This document shows positions 10,870 to 22,423 of a stretch of 64,000 bases of DNA, in pieces. Each line of letters starts with the position of its first letter. Position 1 is the first letter of the stretch. A program made the position numbers and the translations under genes. The notes beneath the pieces are model-generated. The model did no database searches and was not told the DNA's origin. It saw nothing but the letters and a program-made list of their open reading frames with translations. Source of the DNA: Lithospermum erythrorhizon (Eukaryota; Streptophyta; Magnoliopsida; Boraginales; Boraginaceae); assembly GCA_019722365.1 (NCBI GenBank), contig JADFUC010000709.1:930001-994000 (forward strand), in the 5' to 3' direction.

Positions 10870-12540
10870 CGAGGCTGAGTTCGCTTGCAAAAAACGCTTA
10901 AAAAGCTCAGCCATGCAATCTTTATTCAAGGACAACGTTAGATTCCTATTTAAAACGACATTTAAATTAATAAGGCCGAAACAAATGTAGCCTAACTTCA
11001 TCTATTATGTGAATTTTAAACTACTTTTAGCATACCAATATGGAAGAGTTTAAAGAGTAAAAGGGATGTTATGAATACAAAATTGATTGTTGTGCTGATG
11101 AAAAATGGTTATCATTAGATCAATCTTAATACGTTTGTTAGATTATTGGATTGACAATTAATATATCGTAATACTTCATTATTTGTCAAATCTTAATATG
11201 TTTGTTAGATTATTGGATTGACAATTTATTAAGGTTTAATCAATGACTATTTCAAGTCAGAAAACAAATGATCATCAGATGTTACAAATGTGTCATTAAC
11301 CTAAGACCGCGCATATCGACGGAATATATTTTCGGATTCTCGACAAGACGTAAATATTGGCCGGTATATTCTCGTCCCTAATATATTACTTGCATTAACT
11401 GAAGATTCTCCAAGCATTTAAGACTATAGCAATAACTCTGTGAGATTTTCCAAGACGTAAGATCAAGAGCATTTTTCTCCTTATATATTCCAATTAAAGA
11501 TTTATTTCAAGCAATGCTTTCAACCATTCATGTTGGCATTCTCATATCTATCTGGGCCACGCTGGCCTATGGTTGATCACCATGACAGGTTCTAGAGCTA
11601 TATCGTTTGCTTTTTATAGCTTCTAAAATGTATCAAACTATATCATTTAGCTTACACAGTAAAATATTAAGAATGTAGTTTGTATAGTTTGTGGGGGCGA
11701 ATATTTATTTCTACAAACAAACAAGTCGAATTAAACAACCAAGATCTTTGCCGAGCCGAAAAGTTGGTGATCTCATATTTGTGAAAGAATTTCAGTAAAA
11801 AGTTTCCTTCATGCAGATAAGAGGACAGACATTCATGAAATTGTAATCCTTTATCTGTATACTATATCAATTTCCTTTTTGCTGCATGGGTGAAACCTCC
11901 TGCATCGTAGTTTCGACGCCAGACCGAATCCCAGCAATTGGCTTTTAATTTCGCACTATTTATTTCGTTTACCGCCTCGTCAAATTTATATCGTCGATCC
12001 AAATCATATCGACAATGATTTAACATCGCTCAAAGAAATCTATTTCACAACAAGTGCTGTTTAACTTTCACAATTAATATATCGTAATACTTCAATATTG
12101 TCCACCACTAAAGTTTATAAAGCCTGTTTACATAAATTATTGATATTTATTTGTAAATTTGATGTGGTTGCTATTGTTTCGTGCGTGATTAACTTAAAGA
12201 AATTTTTGTATTAACGAAAATCTTATATTTTGTCAATACGGTTGGATGTGTTTTATGATTTTAAGTTAATTACAATATTATCGCATTATGAAATGTAATA
12301 TTAAATGCGTCAAAATGATACATTACTTTCAATCATAATTCATATCCAAAAGTCTTGCAATCACTTTCCTATAGATAGTGACATATCATACACTCATGCT
12401 ACACTACACTACGATAGAGTATTACTTTTTTAATTTTATTCTAATCTAAATTTGTGAAATGAAAATGAAAAAATATGAGATAAATTTGAATCTTGTTAAA
12501 ACTTTATGAAAAATTAATTGAGATGGAGGGAGTACGATAT
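10870..12540. other. Intergenic sequence upstream of the bHLH gene
   Basis: No coding region recognised. A short direct repeat lies at about 11122-11226: two copies sharing TTTGTTAGATTATTGGATTG, about 70 bp apart, with a related ATATATCGTAATACTTCA block at 11160 and again at 12077. A lone Stowaway-like end (GATGGAGGGAGTA) lies near 12523 with no clear partner. Confidence 0.45.
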
Positions 12541-12556
12541 TGGAGTAAATTTATTG

Positions 12557-12576
12557 TTTTATAATCCTACCATGTG
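12557..12576 (+). promoter_or_regulatory. Possible TATA-like element and E-box upstream of the bHLH gene
   Basis: TTTTATAATC lies about 115 bp before the ATG and is followed by CATGTG at 12571, an E-box of the type MYC-class bHLH proteins can bind. The position is plausible for a core promoter, but this is pattern matching only. Confidence 0.25.
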
Positions 12577-12678
12577 ATTCTCATTGAACAAGCTTCTCAA
12601 CTTCCACCACACAAAAAACTGCAAAAATAGAAATAAATCAAACCAAAAAATCCATCCAAGGGAACAGCAAACAGAATC

Positions 12679-14133
12679 ATGGAAGACTTCACAATTTCGT
12701 CATCCCCAACCACCTCCGCCGTCTCAACCTCCCAAGAACCACCACCCCCTACCCTACAAAGGCTCCAATCCATCCTCCACTCACAACCAGACTGGTGGAC
12801 TTATGCCATTTTTTGGCAAACTTCTCATGATGACAATGGCAATATGTGTCTAGTTTGGGGAGATGGGCATTTCCAGGGCACAAAAGACCATGCATGTTCA
12901 CATACTAAGGACCTATTAATTGACCCTCTTCAGCCTCCTCCACCACCTTCTCATCAGTCAGAACGAAAGAAAGTGATGAAGGGTATTCATGCTTTGATAG
13001 CTGAGATTAACCCTGAAAACTCAGATGGAGCAACTTTGCCTGATGGAGAAGTTTCTGATGCTGAATGGTTCTATATTATGTCTCTGGCAAGAACTTTTTC
13101 TGTGCATGAAGGTGCTCCAGGTAAGGCTTTCAGTACATCTAGCCTTGTTTGGTTGAGTGGTAGTAATCAACTTCAGTTTCATAATTGTGAGAGGGCTAAA
13201 GAAGCTCAGATCCATGGGATTCAAACACTTGTGTATGTTCCAACTCCCAATGGTCTTCTTGAACTTGGTTCGAATGATCTTATCAAAGAAAATTATAGTG
13301 TGCTCCAACTTGCTATGTCACTTTTTGTGTCTCCTGATCCAGTGGATGTTCCTAAGCTGGACGTGTCAGGGCAGTGTCCCGAAAAAATATCAATTTTTGT
13401 GGACACTGGGTCAGATATGACTAAAGATTTGAAAGAGGAAGTAGTAGTGATAAAACAAGAAGATGAATTCAAATGTAACAAAACCGAGTACTGTGATTCG
13501 GATTGTCAAATATTTTTTGATGATGCATCCGGGGGAAAACTAAAATCACCAAAAAAGAGGGGTAGAAAGCCTAGTCTCAACAAGGACGCGGCACCATTGA
13601 ATCATGTGGAGGCAGAGAGGCAGAGGAGGGAGAAGCTCAACCATCGATTCTACACGCTACGATCCGTTGTACCAAATGTATCCAGGATGGACAAAGCATC
13701 ATTACTATCCGACGCAGTTGATTACATAAATGATCTCAAGGCCAAATTGGAAGAAATGAAATCTCAAATTAGGAAAAATGAGTACTCAACAAAAGTGGAA
13801 TCAATGGATAATCATAGCACAACAACCTCAGTCAACCAAACAAATGCAAGTTCATCATCACCATCCACAACAAAAGCGAAAACAAAGCTTCAATTCGAAG
13901 TTGAAGTCAAGATTATTGGTCAAGATGCTATGATAAGAGTTCAATCTGAAAACAATTATCATCCCTCAGCTAGAGTCATGGATGCACTTAGAGAACTTGA
14001 ATTGAAAATTCATCATGCAAGTATGTCAAGTGTCAATGATATGATGCTTCAAGATATTGTGATTAGGGTACCTGATCATTATGGGATTCGAACTGAGGAT
14101 GGTTTGAAAGCTGCTCTTCTTGGAAGATTGTAA
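12679..14133 (+). CDS. MYC2/bHLH14-type basic helix-loop-helix transcription factor
   Basis: An intronless gene of 484 codons, as usual for the MYC2 clade. Residues about 24-215 form the bHLH-MYC N-terminal domain: the JAZ-interaction part with the LQSILHSQPDWWTYAIFWQ block, then the acidic activation segment around DGEVSDAEWFYIMS (122-135) and GKAFSTSSLVWLSG. A basic nuclear signal PKKRGRKP lies at 291-298. The bHLH domain spans about 307-356 and has the E-box/G-box contact set His309, Glu313, Arg317. Residues about 403-484 form the ACT-like dimerisation domain. Family members act in the nucleus in jasmonate responses, either as activators repressed by JAZ proteins or as competing regulators. 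The protein is shorter than Arabidopsis MYC2, nearer to bHLH14-like proteins. The ATG is chosen because it opens the full conserved domain; an upstream ATG at 12584 is in another frame. Confidence 0.93.
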   Translation: MEDFTISSSPTTSAVSTSQEPPPPTLQRLQSILHSQPDWWTYAIFWQTSHDDNGNMCLVWGDGHFQGTKDHACSHTKDLLIDPLQPPPPPSHQSERKKVMKGIHALIAEINPENSDGATLPDGEVSDAEWFYIMSLARTFSVHEGAPGKAFSTSSLVWLSGSNQLQFHNCERAKEAQIHGIQTLVYVPTPNGLLELGSNDLIKENYSVLQLAMSLFVSPDPVDVPKLDVSGQCPEKISIFVDTGSDMTKDLKEEVVVIKQEDEFKCNKTEYCDSDCQIFFDDASGGKLKSPKKRGRKPSLNKDAAPLNHVEAERQRREKLNHRFYTLRSVVPNVSRMDKASLLSDAVDYINDLKAKLEEMKSQIRKNEYSTKVESMDNHSTTTSVNQTNASSSSPSTTKAKTKLQFEVEVKIIGQDAMIRVQSENNYHPSARVMDALRELELKIHHASMSSVNDMMLQDIVIRVPDHYGIRTEDGLKAALLGRL

Positions 14134-15004
14134 CTGCAATCAAGAAAAATCATATATATGATCTTCTTATTAAGTTATTTAAATGCATTTAAGTAGTTTT
14201 AATTTCCTGTTATGTTTATGGAACTTCCTTTAATAATTTCTAAGTCATTTTAGATCTGTATGTCCATGGATGACGATCAATATCCTCATAAAAAATTCCA
14301 TACGTGAAATTGGAACATAATTGGTGGTGCATAAAGTCTTTTGTATATACGGAGTAATAAGTTTTTACAAGATACGTTTATTAAATATTAAGCACATGAC
14401 AAATTTATGTTTTCAAATTATTCTGATTAACCTCATGATATGAAACAAATTAAACATGTGATTTAAATCAAAATTATTTATATCAATTAAGACCAAAATT
14501 CTTTAAAAAATTTAACTATAAAAAATAAAACGAGATAATATTCGAAGAAGTTTAATTTAAATCGAAGCATGTATTAGCTAACGAGGAAAGCATGAAATAA
14601 GAAGTTATCGAATGACAAGAAGACACTTGCAAATTGGAAACTGGAAAATGGAAAGTAGATAGAGAAAGGGTGGTGAAAGTAATCCATTCAATCAGTTGAG
14701 CAAACGAGATCTGTTGCATTACGTCCACTGATATAGAAATAATTGCGAAACACGTTGATAATGCAAAAAAAGAACCTATAATGGGTAGCTATAGTTAAGG
14801 TTACAATCACATAATAACCATTTAACAATCAACTACCGCACTTACTACATTCATTCATTGTATAATGTACGAACCATACGAACTAATTGCTGGAAAAATG
14901 TACAGTCAAGTTTTTGACGTGGACAACTGCCCATTCAATTGTATTCAATCTCCCTTTCAGAACATATATGCAAAATAGTAGTAGTTCAAGCTCAATACCC
15001 CTCA
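14134..15004. other. 3' flank of the bHLH gene, no gene seen
   Basis: AT-rich sequence, presumably including the 3' untranslated region in its first 100-200 bp. One TACGGAGTA 9-mer lies at 14348. No coding frame or repeat recognised. Confidence 0.4.
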
Positions 15005-15383
15005 CCCATCTAATAATAACAGTATTGTGAAGGTATTTTCTGCTTTTTACGAGGTAGAGTTAGTAGTAGTTCTTACTTCCCAAGAGTAGCCACAAGTAGG
15101 ACAAGAATCATGAATTCGTAGCTTGATCGTTTCATGAGAAAGGTAGTCAATCCAGCCTCATGTTTCGATTTTCCCACGAACACTTACTGATCGAATACCA
15201 TATTTAACTTGCTCTGCATTTGCCAAGGCGCTATCATGGTCACTGCTGCTTATCCAATATTTATTCTGAGAATAGCGATAATCCAGCTTAAAAAAATCAC
15301 GTTGTACAAACATTTAACTATTGAGTAGTTTAGGGGTTCAAGTGTGCCAACGTTAGTTTTTACTACTTTGCAGGACTATCTGC
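15005..15383. repeat. Direct repeat flanking a Copia fragment, left copy
   Basis: Shares CATCTAATAATA, TTTTTACGAGGTAGAGTTA, ACTATTGAGTAGTTT and GTGTGCCAACGTTA followed by TTTTTACTACTTTG and GACTATCTGC with 16424-16631. The left copy has about 170 bp more in the middle. They may be diverged LTRs or a segmental duplication. Confidence 0.6.
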
Positions 15384-15808
15384 CTGCCTGCCTGCCTTTC
15401 ATTACTAACACTGCACCTTATAAGGAAAAGTTTGCAACCAAGGCTTTCCCAGCTATATTCTTAGGGTATCCTGCAGGTCAAAAGACATAAAAAGTATATA
15501 GTTTGACACATAATAAAGTGGTGGTGTCAAGGGATGTAGTATTTCATGAGGGATTTTTTCCATACAAGGACATAGGTGTTTTTAATACTTTGAAAGGAAC
15601 TAAGCAAGTTCATACTGATACTGTGCTACTATGTGTTCCAGTTACACTTGATTCACATTTACTCACAGATAACTTACTTTTGAAAGGAATCAAGTTCATG
15701 CTGTTAGTTAGTTGTTGCCTAGGGCTGTTTTGTAATTCTTCTGTCTCAAATACCGATTATCTACCCAAAAAATTTGCTTTTAAAATGTTTGACGTTTTTT
15801 CAACGTAA
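15384..15808 (+). pseudogene. Ty1/Copia polyprotein fragment (integrase C-terminal region)
   Basis: From about 15410 the plus strand reads TAPYKEKFATKAFPAIFLGYP, then AGQKT, a stop, then KVYSLTHNKVVVSRDVVFHE and FFPY. This is the Copia segment at the integrase/reverse transcriptase junction, with family signatures FLGYP and SRDVVFHE. A stop at 15488 and loss of everything upstream and downstream make it a dead fragment. A short (CTGC)n run lies at 15380-15396. Confidence 0.8.
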
Positions 15809-16423
15809 CTTTACGCATCGAATTTCATGTAAAATTCTTTATCATCATTCTTATCTGCTGGCTATCAATATTACATCACATCAAAATCAGAAAACTTTAT
15901 TATTTTTTCTAATGATTTCATAACTCCTTAATAAATCACTTCATTGTATTTATCACTTATTTTATAATTCATACATATAAAATAGCCAACGGTATTTTAT
16001 AAATAGGGACCACCTAACTAACTTGACATTACTTCTTTTAGACATTGATAAAATATGTTCTGTTATTCTCTCTCTCGCTTCTCTTGATAAAGCTTGGCAG
16101 CCTTTAATGGCATCTTGAGGCCAAGACTTGGTGCAAACAAACTATCCAAGAGCAAAAGGTGGATACACAAATCCTCTCTTTTGGAATCACATTCATGCAC
16201 ACATATTCAGATTTAGAATTTTCAAGCTCATTTTACCCAAAGCTTTGGGCGGTATACTTAAGCATTTACTACCAACGGTAACTAAATATGAGTTACGTAA
16301 GCTTTCTCCCACATTTCATTCCTATGCGACAAACTTAATTCTCTTAAAACTTCATAGTTTCCTTCGCACAACCTTATTTGATACACACAATAAACGTAAA
16401 TTTTGATTCACAATTAATTCAAC

Positions 16424-16631
16424 ACCATCTAATAATAGTATTTGGTGAAGATATTTGTTTTTTTACGAGGTAGAGTTATGGTGGTTCTGGCATATTGGCA
16501 GAAGGTCGTGGGCCATGGGTGGTAGATACAAATCATAGAATGGTGTAAAAACATTACTATTGAGTAGTTTGTTGGGTTCTAACTTCTAAGTGTGCCAACG
16601 TTAATTTTTACTACTTTGTAAGACTATCTGC
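16424..16631. repeat. Direct repeat flanking a Copia fragment, right copy
   Basis: Second copy of the repeat at 15005-15383, shorter because of an internal deletion. The order of the shared blocks is the same and both are in the same orientation. Confidence 0.6.
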
Positions 16632-17150
16632 TGAACTGTTATACACACCAAAGAAAACGAACTATTTAAATTACTATTTACCCTCAAAGAAATTTTCTCA
16701 TTGCCAGACAAAAAACAAAGTCAATTCACTACGCTGCTAGTGAACAATGCTGTTTAGAAGACAACAACAAACACACACGTAATTGCTTATCAAGTTAAAA
16801 CAAACACGGATTTATTACTGCTTATTTACAAACACCACGACAAATCGCTACTTCCTTACAAAACATAAACGTGAAATTTAGTCATTATCAAACACGAAAA
16901 AACTCACAGACATGAATATCGGTGACAACGCCACCTTTATCGATATCAATCGAAGAAGTACTTATTACATCGCGAATTTTGTCGACTACTTCCGCCACCA
17001 CAAGAATGGCCATGCCTCGTCATTTCTAATGAATCCCCTAGCCCACAGATTGACCTGGCCGAATGCTGTACGAATGACCATCTTTAATATCTTTACTACA
17101 ACGACAAGTGTGAATAATTTGGTCAACTCTACAATTCTGGCTGCTTACCA
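16632..17150. other. Unassigned sequence before the AT-rich arrays
   Basis: Contains repeated AACAAACAC-type phrases and a 127-codon open frame from 16912 that runs into the tandem array. The frame has no recognisable motif and its second half is array sequence, so it is not called as a gene. Confidence 0.35.
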
Positions 17151-18250
17151 AATGCACTATATTTCATACTCTTACCATAGATTATATTTCATAGCCACCA
17201 TATTTCATAATTTTACCATATTTTTACCATATTCTAAAATTTACCATAATTTATCAGTAATTTTACCATATTTCATATATAATTTTTTTTCATAATTTTA
17301 TCATATTTAACCATATTCTAAAATTCTATCATAAATTATCGTATTTCATAATTACAACTATATTTTATAATTTTACCATAGCTATTCTAAAATTTACCAT
17401 ATTTTAATTTCACCATTTTAACATATTCTAAAATTACTATAATCCTCACTATATTTCCATATAATTTTACCATTTTTGACCATTATATTTCATATATTTT
17501 ACCATATTTCATAATTCTTACCATAAATTACCATATTTCATATGTAATTTTATCATAAATGACCATATTTATATTTTACCATTTTTGACTATTTTATATT
17601 TCATAATGTTACCATTTTTTACCATATTCTAAAATTTAATATAATACTACATTTAATAATTTTACCATTTTTAACCAGACATTTTACCATATTTCATAAT
17701 TCATACTCTTAATATAATCTCATAATATGGTCCATATAATCTATAATCTCATAATATGGTCCATAATTTTACTTAATATTTCATAATTCATATTTCATAA
17801 GACATAATCTAAAAATTAACCATATTTTTATAATTTTACCATATTTTATCATAACCTAAAATTTTATCATATATTTCATAATTTCATCATAATTTTATCA
17901 TAATCATATTTCATAGTTTAATCATAATTTCATCATAATTTCATAATATCATATATTTCATAGTTTAATCATACTTATTCTCATATATTTCATGCTTAAT
18001 CATACTCTCATCTCTTTCATATTTCATATTAATTCATAATCTCATTCTCATATTTCATAGCTTAATCATAATTTCATCATAATCTCATATTTCATAGCTT
18101 AATCATTATTTTACTCATATTTCATAATTTTATCATAATTTGACCATTTATTATATTTGCTAATTTCACAAATCTCAATTATTTCATACTAATTACATTT
18201 TCATACTAAATACAATTCATTACATTTTCATACTACTAATACACAATCAT
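17150..18250. repeat. AT-rich degenerate tandem array (TTTCATAATTTTACCATA units)
   Basis: About 1.1 kb made of short, variable units built from the words TTTCATAATTTT, ACCATATT and CTAAAATT, mostly about 18-22 bp long. Toward the right, units shift to TTTCATAATTTCATCATAAT and TCATATTTCATAG. The same word set returns at 19615-19975, so the two blocks belong to one family. No coding potential. Confidence 0.8.
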
Positions 18251-18449
18251 AATCGCAATTCAGTTTCTTTCTCAACAAAAACTGTTATTTTCATGATATT
18301 TAAACCAAAATTCAACTCGGTTAAAGGTAAAGTTAATCTAGTATTAATTTCATTTTTAGATAAACACCAAATTCATACATCCCTGATCCTCTAAAATGAT
18401 ATAAATTTAATCTAAACACATAATTCTCAATAATTATGAATAATGTAGC

Positions 18450-18662
18450 ACTTACGTTGACGCCAATGCAGTTCATCAACACATTCCTTTCACGGAAGTT
18501 CTCCTCAATTCCAATTGAGCACTTCAAACGGCGGCCTCCCAATGCACAAGCATGCACACCGGCAGGCTCGAATCCTACATTCAAGGCTTGCTGTAACACG
18601 GCCGATTTCGGACAGAATCAAGCAAGAATTCTTCTTCAATTCTTCCCTTGATATTTTCGCCA
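18450..18662 (-). other. Exon-like island with a strong splice donor, product unknown
   Basis: Between two AT-rich arrays lies a GC-richer island. On the minus strand an ATG at 18660-18662 (ATGGCGAAAATATCAAGG) opens a 53-codon frame. An overlapping frame reads ALNVGFEPAGVHACALGGRR and continues to MNCIGVN, where a good donor (CAAC|GTAAGTG) lies near 18454. I do not recognise either peptide, and the two frames would need a shift to be joined. It could be a captured or relict exon inside a transposon, or a non-coding first exon. Confidence 0.3.
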
Positions 18663-18699
18663 TACGGAGGAGCTGAGGTTTTGTTTTTCTTCTTTCATT

Positions 18700-19614
18700 T
18701 CATGAAATGAAAACTTACGTTGAAACCTAATAGTTTGGATTATATATGTCAAACCTAAAAAGTTCCCCAACCGAGAGTTTAACGAGCTAGCCTGCTAAAT
18801 TTAACTAAACCGTTAAGAAATCAAATACTAACACGTTGTTAATAGTAACTAACAAAGCTTACTAACGAAATTAATTCAATCATCGAATTAATTCAATTGA
18901 CTAATTAATTAATTCTGTTTCATATCCCTATTTTACATTATCAACGTAAAATCCTTAATTGAGAATATTCGTTGATTACAATCAACTCTCAATTTAGCAA
19001 GCAATGTAGTTTAATTTCATACGAATATAATCCAACGTCATCAGACTGCCATTACCTTCTGTGCCTTTAATAGAAGTCAGATAATAATAATAATTGACCG
19101 ACATTATTATTATAACGATTGAATGAAGTAGCATCTAGCAATCGCCATAACCCCTTAAATTATCACAGAATCTAAACTAAGAGAATATACAATTACAAGT
19201 TAACACTAAGTTCCAAAGAATCACATTTAACCAACCCAGAAATGAATCGATACACAATCGCTGCAGAATCGCATAATGAAAAGGGAATCAATTCTCATTA
19301 ATTTCAACACAGCCACAGAATACATCTACAAATCTGTCATTGCTTACATGCATCGTGTCAATTTGCCGCGCTTAACAAACAAGCAAAGGAATTAAGGTCA
19401 AGGCCATAACAAACAAATAATTATCGACGCTATTGTTCAAGCAAGAAGCAACTTTTACCATTCTTGTTTCTTTATAAACATTATATTTACTTGTTACCTC
19501 TAGCGATACGAAATTTTGGTACTTTATTTCATTTATCAGATAATCATGTCAAGACATGTTCAATTCGTTAAAATGCTCAATTTTTCCTATCCACGTAATT
19601 CAAAAATTTTTAAT
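18700..19614. other. Unassigned sequence between the two AT-rich arrays
   Basis: No gene recognised. Phrases such as TTAACAAACAAGCAA and ATAACAAACAAATAATT recur near 19370-19420 and resemble those at 16.77 and 20.4 kb. This suggests that 16.7-20.5 kb may be one large decayed element. Confidence 0.35.
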
Positions 19615-19975
19615 TACTAACATTTCATAATCTAAAAATTTACCATATTTCAAGGGCTTACCATTTCAATTATATTTTATATTTCATATAATGTTACCAT
19701 TTTTACCATAATTTTACCATATTTGACCATATTCTAAAATTTACCATAATTGATCATATTTCATAATTTTACCATTTTTAACTGTATTTTTAATATATTT
19801 CATAATTCATAATTTTACCATAATTTAAATATATTTCTCTATAATTTTACTATAAATGTCATATTTCATAATTTACCATATTTTACCATATTTTATGTTT
19901 CATAATTTTACTATTTTATCATAATTTACTATATTTGACTATATTCTAAAATTCTACTATAAATTACCATATTAA
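19615..19975. repeat. AT-rich degenerate tandem array, second block
   Basis: The same words as at 17150-18250 (TTTCATAATTTTACCA, CTAAAATTTACCATA) recur in tandem with frequent single-base changes and partial units. Confidence 0.75.
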
Positions 19976-20004
19976 CACAAATCTTAACAACATTTTCTAT
20001 AAGT

Positions 20005-20360
20005 CTACATCATATTTTATAATTAATTATTTAATTATTATTTAATTCATTTCATGTAATTAATTATTTAATTTCTTTTCTTTTTATGTAATTACTATTT
20101 AATTCATCATTATTTAATTCATTCTTATGTAATTAATTATTTAATTTCCTTCTTATGTAATTACTATTTAATTCATTCTTATGTAATTACCTAATTGTTG
20201 AGTCACATTTTTATGTAATTACTTATTTATTTCATTCTCATGTAATAAACTATTTAATTCATTCTTATGTAATAATTTTTTTAATATTTCTTATGTAATT
20301 AATTATTCTATTCTTATGTAATTAATTATTTAACTAATTTTTATGTATTCATTCTTATGA
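20005..20360. repeat. Tandem array of TTATGTAATTAATTATTTAAT units
   Basis: At least ten imperfect copies of a 22-30 bp unit containing TTATGTAATTA and ATTTAATTCATTC follow one another. The unit differs from the array just upstream although both are almost pure A and T. Confidence 0.75.
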
Positions 20361-22423
20361 ATTTGTATCATGCTTACATATAAACAAATTGTGTTTCAAT
20401 ACTACCATATTTTGTAACAAACACACAAAATTATTATTATGTAATAATAAGTACTTGACACTAGTTCGGTTACATATAAACAAACAAAAGCTTCATAAAA
20501 TGCTACGAAACAAGCGAATTCGCCAAGCTGGCCAGTTAACACATTAATTCGGCTGTTGTCTCCGTATAATCTACTAATTTATTTGCTAACAAACAAAGAC
20601 CAGCATACATGCGCAGTCACTATTTTAATTCGCGAGCTATCAAGCAAGGTAGACAGTGTTGCCCTAATTATCTGCCTGCCTAAGTACCTTTAAATTGTAT
20701 CCTTCCGTCATAATAGTTGATCGTTTAAGTTAAAAAGTTATTGTTCGTCTTTTACTTGACCATTTGGTTTCAATATTCTATTCTTGGATCTTAAAATATT
20801 CGATTGTTTAAGAAAGATTTTTGTTCTTCTTTCACTTGATTATTTTGTTTCAAACTGTAACGTTTTGTATTTATTTGTATTTACGATAGATACGACGTAT
20901 CCTCTCAATAGGCTCCTGCTTGTATTGTCTTTGTAAAATTCTTTAAAATTTTGTATTTGTCTTTTTAAATTTAACTAGTAAAGGAGACGCATGATAATTT
21001 AGATTAATCGATTTCTTAAATATTGATATATTTTTATGACTGGAATCATTCTAAAATCACAAAAAGTTACACTCCTTTCAATTTTTTCTAATTATTACCC
21101 ATCCCACAAAAATTATTCACTTTTACTTTTTGATATTTTGCAATTTTAAATATAATATAAAAAAAATTATAATAAAACGACGTCCATAGAGCATGATACG
21201 ATATCGAGATGTCCATGTGAGAAATACACAAATATTATTTTAACAATTACGCATTGACTAAATATATTGACAAATCGATCATCAATATAAGATCATCGAA
21301 TTATTTACTTTGGCTGCCTCGTTAAATTGCATACTTAAAAAATTCGCATAATTTAAATTTTTATGACATAATATACAAAATTCATATGAAATTAAATGAC
21401 AATGATAATAATAATAATAATTTACCAAATCATAGTTATTTAACTACTAATAATAATAATAATAATAACAATAGTTTTATATAAAACATAATATTAACTA
21501 ACACCAATTATTAAAAGATTAAAATCTATTATATACGAATTTTGTGAAAACTATATCATTTAAAGATTTAAATAAATTAATAATATATAATATACGAGCC
21601 ATATTCATGTGAATCAATCATTTAAAGTTATATGCCAGTAAATCGAAAGCAAAAAAAAATAAATAGATTATTCAATTCCATACCTTCAATCATTAAACAT
21701 TTATCGAGAGGTATAAACGAATTAACTAAGTAAAAATATATATATGTCAAACGACGCTATTGGGATATCCTCAAACTCCGTACGACAAAGGCTAATTATT
21801 CTCTTCCAATCGATAATCTTACTTACAAGATAATATAATCAATACTTATTATTATTCATTTTTATTTGATAGTTTAGTATATCGGTATTGCTTTTCGACT
21901 CATTAATTACTAATTACTATTATTTTAATAAATAAAAGTTATATCATTGCATTCGCTCAAAATAATTTTATAATATTATTTTATTATAATTTTGAACATA
22001 TAGACACACACTGAGCAATAAAATTTCATATCGATATGTTTAAACGCCAAATAAAAATTAATTTAACTAATAGCTAATTCTTATTGTAACTCCTAACTTT
22101 AGATTGTCAACATAATTTAGTAATGGATAGTGTGAAATGCTAAACACAATCCTTATTCACACTTCAGATATACGTTATAGATTATAGATACAGATAGATT
22201 GTAGATTATAGATAAATTCTACGGAGTATTTAATATCCAATGCCTTGTGAAAATCAGACTGGAACTTTTCAAAATCTCTTTCAGCACTTAAGCACGTTCA
22301 GATGAACTGAATCAACTCAATGTGCCCAAGTCAACATAGGATAATTTTGCTTAATAGGTTAATATCCCCTACAATTTGTCAAATAATCAACCTGCAACCC
22401 CAGAGTTCTTATAAAGAGTTTAT
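20361..22423. other. AT-rich intergenic DNA with simple repeats
   Basis: No gene seen. Simple (AAT)n/(ATA)n runs lie at about 21404-21422 and 21449-21470. A short GATTATAGATA repeat is at 22165-22215, and a TACGGAGTA 9-mer at 22220. The last few hundred bases probably include the 3' untranslated region and downstream flank of the RPAP2 gene. Confidence 0.4.

Noticed and set aside
12420..12535. Stowaway MITE just before the bHLH promoter
   Set aside because: Only one convincing end (GATGGAGGGAGTA) is visible. The opposite end near 12410 does not match well and no TA pair could be confirmed.
12584..12853. An 89-codon frame overlapping the start of the bHLH gene
   Set aside because: It is in another frame over the proline-rich start of a clearly conserved protein and shows no motif.
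16912..17295. A 127-codon plus-strand frame
   Set aside because: Its second half is the AT-rich tandem array and its composition (Tyr, Phe, Ile, His) follows the repeat. No motif.
17150..18250. Regularly repeated words resembling a CRISPR-like array
   Set aside because: Units are variable, there are no unique spacers of constant length, and the surroundings are plant nuclear DNA. It is a degenerate AT-rich tandem array.
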